Origin: Spirodela intermedia | Lineage: Eukaryota > Streptophyta > Magnoliopsida > Alismatales > Araceae | DNA length: 64,000 bases | Reading direction: 5' to 3' | NCBI GenBank assembly: GCA_902729315.2 | Contig: LR746268.1 | Location: 8,167,501 to 8,231,500, forward strand | In this document: positions 46,713 through 59,566 of the stretch, piece after piece | How positions within the stretch are numbered: the stretch's first letter is position 1 | Layout: each line of letters begins with the position of its first letter | Translations under genes and position numbers: made by a program | The notes under the pieces: generated by a model | What the model was told of the DNA's origin: nothing | The model's database searches: none | What the model saw: only the letters and a program-made list of their open reading frames with translations

Positions 46713-49186
46713 TCACCACTGCGCGGAGCAGGTCCTCCTCAGCCGGGGCGGCGGCGGCCTCTCCTTCTCCACCACGGGGATCAGATTCTCCATGAGCTAC
46801 AGAGAAACCCAGTTCATAGAAGTCGGTCAGACATGATGAGAACATCAATTCAGACTTGGAGAATCAGGAAATCAAGTTATCTCGTTTTGGAAAGAAAATA
46901 AAGAAACCCGATGTGATCATACAATTATTTGAGAAATAAAGAGACTATACAAGTAATTCAGTAAAATTCATCAGCCACAACTAACATAGAGAGGATCACA
47001 AAACCAGTCAAACTCAGTGAAATCTTCTCCCAGATCCAAGGAAGGATGAGGCCATTAAAGAACACCACAGAAACATTCTAGCCGGGGAAAAGTTTTCTCA
47101 GCTGTAAGATAAATGTACTTGGTAAGGATCTAAGGATTCACTGCTCTATGATCTTTAGTCATATGGTTAACCTGTGATTATACACATGATGCTGCTCCTT
47201 TCATGATCTTGATTTAGTCAAATAACATGCACGGAAAGAACTAGGGGCTAGATATGCCCTCCGACCAAATTCCAGACCCATAAAGATCCACGTATGTTAA
47301 TTCCAAAGTATCTATCCTCGTAATCAGAGATATAAATCACTGATACACCAGAAACAATAAACCACAACACAATAAATAAGTAAAAATAACCTACCTAGAA
47401 AGCAAAAGATAAAATAACAACTTACTTAATTTAACAGGTCAATGAAATAATTTAAAGAAGAATACATGCATGCTTTCATGAACATAGGAAAAACCAAAGT
47501 CATAAAATCATGGATTTTTACCACAAAAATCACGTAAATAAATAATAATCAGGAAGGTAAACTTACTTGTTTAAACCTTGCCTTTTTCTGCTCCACCTGC
47601 AGTTTCACAATCACATCAGCTCAATCCCAAAAAGGCATTAGAAGAAAGACAGGAAAATAAACAGTCCAAAGTGCTTATCCAAACTAAGACTGATTGTGAA
47701 GGCTAATAATATAAATATAGAAGTAGTTTCTTTCATTCGAAAAAATGAAGAAATGATAATGTAAGAAGTTCTTCCCATAAATGATTAAAGGCCCAGTTTG
47801 TTGGTTACCACACAGTGGACACCAAAATGTTTCCAACAATATAACCTTAGTTTCTTAGAAGTAGAATCCCATCATGTTTCTAGGAATAATGAATGTTGTC
47901 AGCCTATGAACAAAAGCTCGGGGAATTGAATTAGAAAAATGATTCCATCAAGTTTGTCTCAGGTTTTGCATCATGAAGATCATCTGAGGGATGAAATTAC
48001 CATTCCAAAGAATCGAAAAAATTCATTCAATCTCACGAGGATAATGTTTTGCAAAAGGATCGATGACAAATATCTAATAGATCTTTTCTTCTCTTGATTC
48101 AATCAAACATGAACTTAATTCTTTTGGTACTACAAGGATAATTCTCTTTCGGGAGAATTGCTATGCTGAGTGTATGACCCTTTGTCGTTAGACTAAGGTA
48201 ATCTAAACGCATAGTGGGGACGGAATAGGGTACCTGCTCTTCACGCATAGTTGCGTTTTCCTCCTCAAGCCTTGCTGCTAACGTTTCAAGTTGCTGAATA
48301 TAAGCCTACAAATTACCCAGAAAAATACAAAAGCAGGAACAATAAATTTACATATCGAAGATTGCTTCACGGACGAATTCGTGAAACCTTATTGAAAAGA
48401 GTTGATTTAACTGACTAGTAATTAAGCCAAAGATAATACACAGACCTGTTTCCTCTCCCTCGACCTTGCAGCCGATTCCCTGTTCTTTATCATTCTCTTC
48501 TGCCTCTGCTGCGATGCCTTGTCCACGGGATCCGCCACCAGCTTCCTCTTTCCCCTCCCTCCACCTCCGCTGTCCGCTCCATTTCCAAACCTTGCAAATG
48601 ATCCATCCACCAGGAGTAGCTGTTGATTATTTTGGGGGTATCGATCTCCCGTGGAGGCGTCAGCCGCAAACCGGACCATGGGCCCCTCCACTTGCGGCTG
48701 CATGAACACCGGGGCAGATGGTGAGTCATCCTCCGTCTCCGGCCCAGCACGCGCTAAGAAGTCCTCGAGCGTTATCTCCTCGAATTCCTCCTTGTAAATC
48801 CCCTCCGCTCCAACGTCAGCCTTCCGGTCTCTAGAAATCTGTTCCCAAACCTCCTCCGTCGTCCTCCTATCTGCGACCCTGGGCGCCGAGAGCCTTTCCT
48901 GTTGAGACAGGGGCACCTCCCTTTCACTTCCACCCCCCCCGGCGCCGTCCTCCAGTGACCTCGCACCACCGACATAGGGCGAGTTCTCATCTCCCATGGC
49001 GGCACCTCGGGCAGGGCTCTCCGCGTAAAAATTTCGCAGCAGATCCTCCATGTTCGTAGATCCAGCGTTGCTCCCGCGCCGACCCCCGCTCAGCTCCGCC
49101 AGGCGTCCGACGGAATATAAGCTGGAATGGCGCGCCACATCTGAACCTGCCGACGACGACGACGCCATCACCCGTGACGACGCCAT
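46713..49186 (-). CDS. Group A bZIP transcription factor (ABI5/AREB/DPBF-type)
   Basis: Four exons, 48446-49186, 48234-48305, 47567-47596 and 46713-46796, give 308 aa with the intron positions typical of group A bZIPs. N-terminal phosphorylation-type motifs are visible: HSSLYSVGRLAELSG (a degenerate C1), NMEDLLRNFYAE (C2) and TTEEVWEQISRDR (C3). The signature EEFEEITLEDFLARAG follows. The basic region reads QRQKRMIKNRESAARSRERKQ-AYIQQLE in two parts across intron 1, and the leucine zipper runs over exons 2-3. The C-terminus (ENLIPVVEKERP, RRTCSAQW) matches the ABI5/EEL group ending. Such factors bind ABRE/G-box sites and mediate abscisic-acid responses in the nucleus. The chosen start is MASSRVMASSSS at 49186; a second in-frame ATG is six codons on. 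Which paralogue this is cannot be decided here. Confidence 0.92.
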
Positions 49187-50852
49187 CTCCCGCCTTTCTA
49201 GGCTCCCCGCGGTCGTCACTACGCCCACGATCAAGTCTCCCCTTCCTCTGGCGAAGTTCTCCGGGACTCGTTGTCCCGCTCCACCAAAGCGGCCCCTCCA
49301 CTGTCGGCCGCCTGCCTGGCCTTACCAGCGGTGGCGAGCTCCTCCAGCTCGAAATTCGCGCAGGCAAATCGAAGGTTCCGTGTTCTATGCCTCAGTACAG
49401 AGACTCCTTTTCGACGGCCCCAAAAGCTCTGCCGTGAATGACGGAAGCGGCTTCAGAAGTTGACCCGTCCTGAATCTTTTACAAATAACCCTTGTTAAAA
49501 GTTTTTTTAAACATATAAACTTACCATGTCTTAAATAAAGATTATTACTAGGCTCGCACATTCGGGAGGGTAAGCTCACTGACCGGTCTCCTTAACAGCC
49601 TTAAAGCGAGCGGTCGACCCGGTGAAGCGGGCCTTCTCTACAGCACGGTAATCTATGTGAAGTGAAGAGGTCGGGTTTGATGGGCCCATTATTGGCCTAG
49701 TTGAGCCCAGTGGTCGGCCCAATAACTCGCAGCGTCGTCCACTTGGGTCGGAGCAGAGGAGATTCTACTCCCGTTGGGGAATATTCCATTTGAGTGGTGG
49801 ATGCCGCACCGAACTGTTCGGTGAAATGCGGCAAATGGAGGTCCATACGAAAGGCCTAGAATATTCCTCCTTCCCATCGCCGCAGGATCGCCATCGGACG
49901 GCAAATTAACGGATAATTATGAGACCTACGCTGCGCATCGCGTCGACTCGCCCGAGTCAGTCTCTCCTTCGGGTTTCCCACGTGGGGGCTGTGGGGCCCG
50001 CCCGCCTCACTGTAGCACTGCAGGGAGAATCTCCGATGAGTCACACTGTAAATAGAGTGTGTTCTTGTGCTTCAGTCCCCAAAATATTATCATATTTATA
50101 TTTGCTCTTAACCTAAGTAAATTAAAAAATAGGCTTAAGAGATAAGGACAGTTTTCTTTACGGGGATGTAGTATTATCCGTTATGCCATCTTTTCCGGGT
50201 TTCAGAATGTTCTAACTATTGTTGTGGGTTTACATGAAAATATACGTTTTCATGGCGTCCCCCGCTGCAACCCGTCCTCTCCCCACCCCCCCCTCCCCGG
50301 GCTGCAAAGCGCCTCCGCGACCGAGGGCACCCAGCGGAAGGAGGAGAGGGAAGGGTCAACTCAGAGTGACCGGGGAGGAGGAGGGGAGGATATCCACAGG
50401 AAGGAAGGGAGGAGGAGGATTTGGGTACAATTCCATCTTTGTCGTGGTCCCTTGCTGCGTCTGATATTCCTCCACTGGAAACGGAGGATGCTGATAGAAG
50501 AATCTGAGGGTTTTCTCGCTTTTCCGTGTGGAGTTCGCTAGCCTTTATGGAGATCAGAAGGGAGTTCTTCCTTGCTCTCTTACTCGGGGCTACTGTTCTC
50601 CGGCGTTGACAGGGAAAGCTGTCTCGTGGTTGGTCTGGTGATTTCAGCGGACGTCGATTTGAGATTTCAGGGGTGAGTACGCTTCTCGATTCTGATTTCG
50701 GAAGATGTCCGCCAGTGCAGATGAGAGGAGGGAGTGATTCGAAGTCGGAGGGAGATTTCCAGATCTGGCGGCGCGTCCCCCGTAGATCTGGGGATAATCT
50801 GGGGATAATCTGTGGGAGGAGGTGTGAAGGGGATTGGAGGATCCGATCGGGG
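49187..50852. promoter_or_regulatory. Divergent promoter region between bZIP and MED26 genes
   Basis: 1.7 kb between opposite start codons, GC-rich at both ends and AT-rich at about 49490-49560 and 50040-50220. A short perfect palindromic arm pair (CACCGAA, three bases, TTCGGTG) occurs near 49807. Long open frames on the minus strand over 50216-50980 are antisense to the MED26 leader and look accidental. Confidence 0.45.
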
Positions 50853-52754
50853 ATGGATTTGGACGATTTCAACGCGGTGATGAGGAGACTGGATGTGGAT
50901 CTGTGGACTCTGATTGACACTGCCATCTCCGTGGCCGCCAGAGACCACGGGAAGGAACTCAGGTCCCGAAGGGATGGCATCGTGGAGCAGCTCTACGCTC
51001 CGGTCGTCCCCCGGTACCGGAACGGCGACTGGGATGACGGCCAAGGGGGTTCTTCCACAGCGAAGTCAGGGGAGAAGGAGCGAATCCAGTCGAGAGGAGC
51101 CGATGAGAAGGGAAAGCTCCCGAACGAGGAGAGAACCCAGCGGGGTTCTCCGCCGGTGACGCCGTCACCAGACAGCGAAGAAGACTACGAAGAAGAAGCT
51201 GACGAAGAAGAAGAAGAAGAAGCTGAAGCAGAGGAAGAAGACGATCGGGATCGGATGCGCAACGGCCGTCCGGCCGAGGATGAGGAGAGTAAGATCCTCG
51301 CGATCAAAGAGCACCTCGACGATCCCGATCAGGTCAATCTCTTATCGTGTTGATCTCCATGAATTCCTGTACCCCTCGTCTTCTGCTGTACAAACTTCTC
51401 ATTTCTTCCGGGATTGTTCCACAGCAGTCCGAGGACTCCCTGATTCAGATGCTCCAAACTCTCGCAGACATGGACATACAATTCAAGGCTCTCAAGGTAG
51501 TGGCTCGGCATTAACCCGCAACCTTCCTCCTATCCGCAGGGAAGACCGTCGCCTGATTTTTCCATTCGGAGTTTCATCTTTGCGCTCTGTGAAATCTCAG
51601 GCGACCGATATTGGGAGGCAGGTGAATGGCCTCCGGAAGCACTCCTCCACCGAAGTTCGGAGACTGGTGAAGCATCTCGTGAGGTGAGGATGTCTCCTCG
51701 AATGCTCCCTCTTCATCCTCGGAAGAAACATCTGATGCAACTCTCGTGAGCAGGAAGTGGAAGGATATGGTGGACGACTGGGTCAAGAAAAACTCTCTCG
51801 AGACTGCGCACCCCTCCGTCATCGGTAGGCTTCTCCCTTCAGATCATCCAAATACTAGGAGAGGAGAGAGAGAGAGATCTTCTGCTGCTCTTCGATGCTA
51901 TCTGTTGGTACTATCTCGGAATTGGTTGAAATGGCAGATGACGGTGACCCCCCGGAGCAGATTCAAGCAAAGATCGGTCAGAATAAAAACCAGGTAATCC
52001 TCAGATCCCTGCATCAGAGCTTCCCCACGGGCTCTAATGCCGACCCTTCAGACTGTAACAATCTCATGCTTCCGACGATTGTAGATCCCTGATTTTGGTC
52101 TCTCCCCCAACATCCACGGTGCCCAGCAGGCGTCTGACGCCGGTGAGGAGAAGATGGGTGATCTCTGTTTTCTTCCATCCCAACTCCTTTGTACCTTTCT
52201 GCACAGGAATGATCTCTGCTTGTCGCAGACGCCAGCTGGAGCTCTCACAAGGGCAGCAGGGAGGCGGCGGCGAAGGCGGAGCCTGCCGCGGGGCCCTCTC
52301 GGAGAGAAGCTCCCACCCCGCCTACCCCGCCTCATCAAGCTGTAAATCTCGAGAGAATCTCAAGGAGCTTGATGGCCACGTCTGTCTGTATAAAGTGTGG
52401 CTAACATGGCCCCCCCGCGCCCCCCCCCCCCCCCCCCCCCGGCGCAGGAGCAGAAGGAGAGCTTGGTTGACGCAGAAAGGCTGGCCTCGGCGAGGAGGAG
52501 GCTCCACGAGAACTACCAGGAGGCCCAGAACGGTACCTTCTTCTCCCCCCTCCCCCTCTGTTTCCCACCGTCTTTCTTTCTTCCACCGACCTTCCGGGCG
52601 AGACGCCGGAGCTGACGTTCTGGTTACCCTCCCGGCGCCGTCGACGGCGGAAGCCAAGAAGCAGCGGACGATACAGGTGATGGACATCCACGACATTCCC
52701 AGACCCAGAAACTCCTTCCTCCGCGGGAACACGCCGGCGAAGAGGAAAGGATAG
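50853..52754 (+). CDS. MED26: Mediator of RNA polymerase II transcription subunit 26 (TFIIS N-domain)
   Basis: Nine exons, 50853-51332, 51425-51496, 51601-51683, 51754-51824, 51938-51993, 52084-52117, 52229-52341, 52448-52532 and 52654-52754, give 364 aa. MED26 links Mediator with elongation factors in the nucleus. The N-terminus (MDLDDFNAVMRRLDVDLWTL, then RSRRDGIVEQLYAP) and an acidic Glu-rich stretch lead to the TFIIS N-terminal domain (LIQMLQTLADMDIQFKALK, ATDIGRQVNGLRKHSSTEV, RRLVKHLVRKWKDMVDDW). Then come IPDFGLSPNIH and SRREAPTPP. The conserved end is VDAERLASARRRLHENYQEA and KKQRTIQVMDIHDIP. An in-frame ATG at 50721 would add 44 residues with no family likeness. Exon 2 has a tandem CAGCAG acceptor, and intron 7 ends in a 21-C tract. 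Exons 5 and 6 are short and are the least certain. Confidence 0.88.
52420..52440. repeat. Poly-C tract (21 C)
   Basis: An uninterrupted run of C just before the acceptor GGCGCAG of MED26 exon 8, acting in place of a T-rich polypyrimidine tract. Confidence 0.9.
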
Positions 52755-52865
52755 ACGGAGGGGAGCCTCCACCCGCCTGCTATTTTTCTGTCATATACAC
52801 GCCTCGATCAGCATTGATCAGGCACCATAGCCAGCATGAAAGGTCTACATAAATCGGCAAATATA

Positions 52866-53168
52866 TTATTTCTTCCTCGCCGTGGTCTCCTCGGCACGAG
52901 ACGAACGGGGCCATCGCTTCCTCCAGAAAGAGACAGCCGTCAGCAGATACCCCCCCTGCCGCCTGGTCCCCGTCTTCATGCTCACGCTCTTCTTCCTCTG
53001 CTCACCTCGTTCCGCCGCTGTGGCGGCGCCGGCGGTAGGCCCGCCGGAGGCGGGGATGAAGAGGAGGTGCCGGTCGAGGAGTTGAGCCAGCGAGGCCAAC
53101 TCGCAGGCATCGTACAGCGGGCTGCCGCAGTCCCAGGCGGAGTGCTCCCCCTCCTTCCTGGCATCCAT
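52866..53168 (-). CDS. Small conserved plant protein with WDCGSPLYD motif, function unknown
   Basis: A single exon of 100 aa starting at ATG 53168 (MDARKEGEHSAWDCGSPLYD). The block AWDCGSPLYDACELASL followed by AQLLDRHLL is, from memory, the hallmark of a family of small plant proteins with no assigned role. The C-terminal half is basic (RKKSVSMKTGTRRQGG, SFWRKRWPRSSR) and could bind nucleic acid or membranes, but this is a guess. The frame stays open upstream to an ATG at 53489, which would give 207 aa. I prefer the shorter start because family members begin just before the motif and the extra stretch shows no conservation that I recognise. It is convergent with MED26, only 111 bases away. 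Confidence 0.7.
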   Translation of the reverse strand: MDARKEGEHSAWDCGSPLYDACELASLAQLLDRHLLFIPASGGPTAGAATAAERGEQRKKSVSMKTGTRRQGGYLLTAVSFWRKRWPRSSRAEETTARKK

Positions 53169-54981
<1,813 letters not shown>

Positions 54982-55730
54982 TGTGACACCCCTTTCAAAG
55001 AGGAACCAGGTTTAGGGAGTTAAACTGCACCATTGGCATGAGGAGGTGCGGTGATCCATGCATGTCCGCATGCAATGGGTGCATGTCGGCACAATGTGGC
55101 GCGATGGGCACACGCAAAGGCATGATGCCCGTGTACATACATGTGAGGAGCATGACATGGCCCACACGAACAACTGAGGCTCACACGTAGGCGCACAGGG
55201 CTTGAGCCCACAACACCAATGGGTTAGTGAAACGTTGACCAAAGGTGTCTATGAACCCCATAGGTAATGTGTAGACTAGCATGATATAGCACAACATTGT
55301 CACAACACCCTGCATGCGTACATGGCTTAGACGGATGAGTATGTCAGCATAATATACGGTTTAGAATAGTATATCATTAACCACAGATGTTACCAGCACG
55401 CAATGGCACAAAGACACCATCGTAGCAGCATGATGATGGCATGACAGGATATGGCGTTGTCACAACATTGCGTTTCTAGAGTGCATTAGACCTGTGCACT
55501 TGGGCAGCTAGGCTGTCACAATCTTATATTCATCCAAGGTTATTATAGGAGTAGTTGTGATGGTTAAGCACCTTGTTGATTAGGGTTACTACACCAACCA
55601 TCATTACATCATATTTGACCAAAAGTTATTTTGATAGTAGTTATAAATTACTCCATGATGTAAGGGCGTTTGATTAGATAAGAAGATTATTATATAAGAT
55701 ACCTCATAAGAAGTACTTAACCTGACTCAA
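54982..55730 (+). repeat. Repeat arm, plus orientation (LTR-like start TGTGACACCCC)
   Basis: Starts TGTGACACCCC, a common opening of plant Ty3-gypsy LTRs. It shares ordered phrases with the reverse complement of 58530-59250, such as ACCATCATTAC, a nearby GTAGTTAT/GTAGTTGT block and the ATGAACC..ATAGG region. It is non-coding and leads directly into the 1.7-kb repeat copy B. Confidence 0.5.
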
Positions 55731-57390
55731 TTGTTGTATAATAAATCACATAACTTTAAAATTTATAAAATTACAAATGATCATTTTTTATATTTTTATA
55801 GATATTTTAACATAAATAAATTAATTCTAATTTGATAAATATTTAAAAAATAATGGTAAAATTTAAGTCAATCATAAGGATGCAAGATAATATTAGGTAA
55901 ATTTGTAGATTTGTTTTCAAAGAATATAATTTGTTATGATTTTTGAACTAAATAATAAAGATCAAATATGTTTAAAATTTATAAAAAAAGTGAATTCAAG
56001 TGCAAATGTCAAGATGATGTCAGCACCTTGACAAACTTAATTAAATTTGAGATAAGAGTTACTCTCGATGATTCTTACATAAATGATTAGATATTATTTA
56101 ATTAATCAAATTAAAATTTATAAAAATTAGAAGAATCATAATTGACGAAAAAAGATTTTTGAAATTTAAAACCATAAAAAATAGTACTAGTTTAAGTCAA
56201 AAATAAGTTTTAAATAAGAAAGACATAGTTTCAACGTTGTGACAGCAATCTCTAGAATTTTGAGTATTCAAAAGAATTAACGTGTGATGTCCATAACTCA
56301 AAGGATCTCTTTAAATATAGATGGCATAAGTAATCTTTAAATCTTTTTGTGAAGTTCAGAAATCAGTAAAATGGGTTGACAAATCATCTTTGTCAATTGT
56401 CACTTGGTGGAGTGAAAATTTAGTGTCTTTTAGATCTCCAATGATTGTTACCTTTTATAGATAAGTTAGATAAAGTGAAGCACATATTAAGGAGCTTCTT
56501 CCTCAAGTCTATGTAGCAAGAAGAGGCTTGTATTATATTTGATTTCATTTTGAGAAGGCAGTGACTCATCTCTTAGTAGATCATCATCTTCTCAATAATG
56601 GTTTATTCGTCGATCAATCAGAGATAATTTCCTTGAATAATTTGTAATTTTGATATTTTGTCAATGATGATTTGTAAATAATGTTGATTAATTTTCAATG
56701 ATGATCGAGCGATTTTGGCAACAAAATCATTAATCTACGTTATGTAGAAAAATTATGATTTAATCAGATAAAAAGATAATATTTGGCTCTAGTGGGATTC
56801 AAACTTTTGTTGATCTCTTGACTATATGAGAGAGAGAGAGTACAAATTACTCACATACCCTTGACCCACTAACATGAGTGAGTCATTTCCTTCTCATAAG
56901 TCATGGGTAATTTCAATATCAAAATATTAAACCCTATTGATGAATGTTGGCGTGGGTTTAATACGACATCAGTTGTTTCTAGATGTTTGAGGCATATATC
57001 AATAACTCATTTTCTCATCACATTCTCACATGCCACATGTGTATGACCACTTTTTGCCTCATGCTTGATTACACACTAGTAACATGGAAGGGGAGTGACA
57101 CATATATTTGAACTGGTCCTTAGTCACTTTAGCCCTCAACTTGTGATTCACACGATTATACTTTTAATCCGCATGTGGGCCCGACTAGCTAGTAGATCCT
57201 TTAATTTTTTACATTTTGAATTTTAATTTAGTTTTTTTATATTTTATCTTAAAAATATGAGTATAAATATTATATATATATTTATATAAAATCATATAAT
57301 TATTTAAAATTTTATATTAATTAATTGAAAATTATTTTCTTAATTTAACATAAACATAAGTCTATTTATTATGAGTTAAGGCTTAAAATA
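55731..57390 (+). repeat. 1.7-kb dispersed repeat, copy B
   Basis: Direct-orientation relative of 13178-14860, with the same order of blocks over its whole length, many substitutions and short indels. A GA-rich run near 56829 matches one near 14306 in copy A. Non-coding. Confidence 0.7.
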
Positions 57391-58529
57391 TATTACTAAT
57401 TAATTATTAACTTATGATAATGAAGACTTATCAATAATAAAGACCTTTATACAAGCCATAGAAAAACATATAAAGATGCACATATAATTACAAGTGAGGC
57501 ATTGAAAATACAACATAAGTGAGTCCTCAATAGTAGACATGCCACTAGCAAGTTGTATGACACAAAGGTCATAAAGTCAAGGATTCAAAGGTCTTGTGCA
57601 CCTTTGAATGCCTTCATCTATAGGACCTTATGATGAGTTAGGTCACTCTTCAATGATGCAGTAAGTGCCTTTGCAATGTTATTTCTATATGTAATGAGGT
57701 CTTTCAATTCTTTAAATTGCTCATCTACACTTGTAACTGTTTCTCAAAAGCCACTAGTGTAGATGAGTGCCGCACTAATTACTAATCCTCAACTTGGAGA
57801 CAACTCTCCATTAACTCAGTGTAAGTGGTTAGCAAAGCAATCTATTCCTCCAAACTAGTGATCATTTGTCCATCTTCACCATCCCTAACTTGTCTGGATA
57901 CAAGTTCTTGTGGAAATATGACTAAGATTATCTAGTCTTACTCTCTCATGCTAACCTTGTTTGTTGCTCAAGCAGCTTAGCCACTTTGTAGAAACACTAT
58001 GACTCAGTGGGTGCGACATTATGGAAAGAACATATCAAATTTTAGAACTCTTCATTGGTGTATAATAAATTTTACTTTTATATATTATTTATTTCCACCA
58101 TAATGTCTTTTTATAGAAGAATATCTTTACATCATGGACCAATCATAAGTACTATTGTAGCATTTTTGAGGAAGAACAAAATTTGGTCTTTAATCTACCA
58201 AGTACAAATTTTAATGAAAAAACCATGATTTGAATCCAAATAATGGGTAACATCAACCGTTGAACCCACAAGAGTTGTCTGGGCCAACATTAAATCTATA
58301 AGTTCAAAGGGGTTATGTTGAATTCACAAAGTACACTTTATTACACAAGTAGAAAAGTGATATCTTAAAAAGAGACAAAACTCATAATATTTTAAAGATA
58401 ACTTTGGGCTATAGTGTGGATACCCTTAAAATACTAACAAAGATGATGTGAGATATCCCTAAAAGTGAATTAGACCATGAAACAAATAAAAACAAACTCT
58501 ACCAACAAACTGAATGATTATTTGAACAT
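57391..58529. other. AT-rich repeat-island DNA
   Basis: No intact gene. On the minus strand between about 57630 and 57900 there is a weak gag-like pattern of Glu/Leu-rich words broken by stops, so this may be retroelement internal sequence. I could not find a reverse transcriptase here. Confidence 0.35.
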
Positions 58530-59250
58530 AAGTTGTGTTTTTAGCCAACCCTTAGACCTTCAGAATAATTGATCCACTCTTTACTTGTAGACGATTTCCT
58601 CCACTAACTACCCTCATAATAATCATTTGATTATAAGGTAATGATGGTTGGACAATCTAACAAATCATAATCACCATAACTACTACTATTACAGCCTTAG
58701 ATGGTTATGAAATAATGTAGGGTGATACGTGGAGTCCAATTGCTCACTCATCATGTAAGTTTCCTTTGCTTCTCACATGTCACAATGTGTTAGTATTATC
58801 TTAGGTTGTGCCATTGTCATGCTATATATACTATACATATTTTATTCATGTCAGTGCTAATAGCCTATGAGGTTCATAGGATGTCTCCTAACTTCCTTTT
58901 GTTGGCATAGTTTATAATTAGAGATGTGCACACATATTCTCAGGCCTCATATACATTACATTTGTTTCATTATGCTGATGTCATGTTGTACTATGCTAAT
59001 GTGCACTATTTGTGCATGCTTCGTTTTGTGGGATTCACATACATCCTTTGTTGAACCTCATTTTTACTTATGACATCTGCTTAGCAGTGTCATACACTTT
59101 GTACACAAGTACATGCACATTATTTTTCAAGCCGCAAGGATGTTAGGGTTCGTCATGGGCAATTGACATTCAAGTAGCTCAAACGAGAGTGCACCTTGAT
59201 TAACTAAGGTTATTGTGGAAATATTGTTCGCATGGGATGCAACCGTGATA
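58530..59250 (-). repeat. Repeat arm, inverted relative to 54982-55730
   Basis: The reverse complement follows the plus-strand arm at 54982-55730 in order, though strongly diverged. Together the arms bracket the 1.7-kb repeat copy B and the gag-like stretch. This could be two nested or opposed LTR copies, or terminal inverted repeats of a larger element. Confidence 0.45.
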
Positions 59251-59566
59251 TCATATTTGATTTATCAATTTTAAAAATAATTTGAAAATTTCGGCGATAT
59301 CATATTCTGAAATTTGTTGCGGAAAATTTTAATTATCAATATTTGATCGCCCAGAAGTAAGATATTTTTAGGTGTCTCCCCTCGAATCGGGATTGGGTTT
59401 ATGGGTCCCATGTTGGGACACGCTGCTGCGTGCAAAACGATAAGAGAGCAGACGGCAAAGGTGCTGGTTTTCACAGCGAAACGCGCTCATCCGCTTCCGA
59501 TATTGTTGGGGGCGTCGGGTTGTCGCAGGAGCTTCCGGGGAACAGAGAAATCAAAAGCCCTAGGGC

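Noticed and set aside
50216-50980. 254-codon minus-strand frame overlapping the MED26 start
   Set aside because: Ser/Pro/Arg-rich without domain features and antisense to confirmed MED26 coding sequence.
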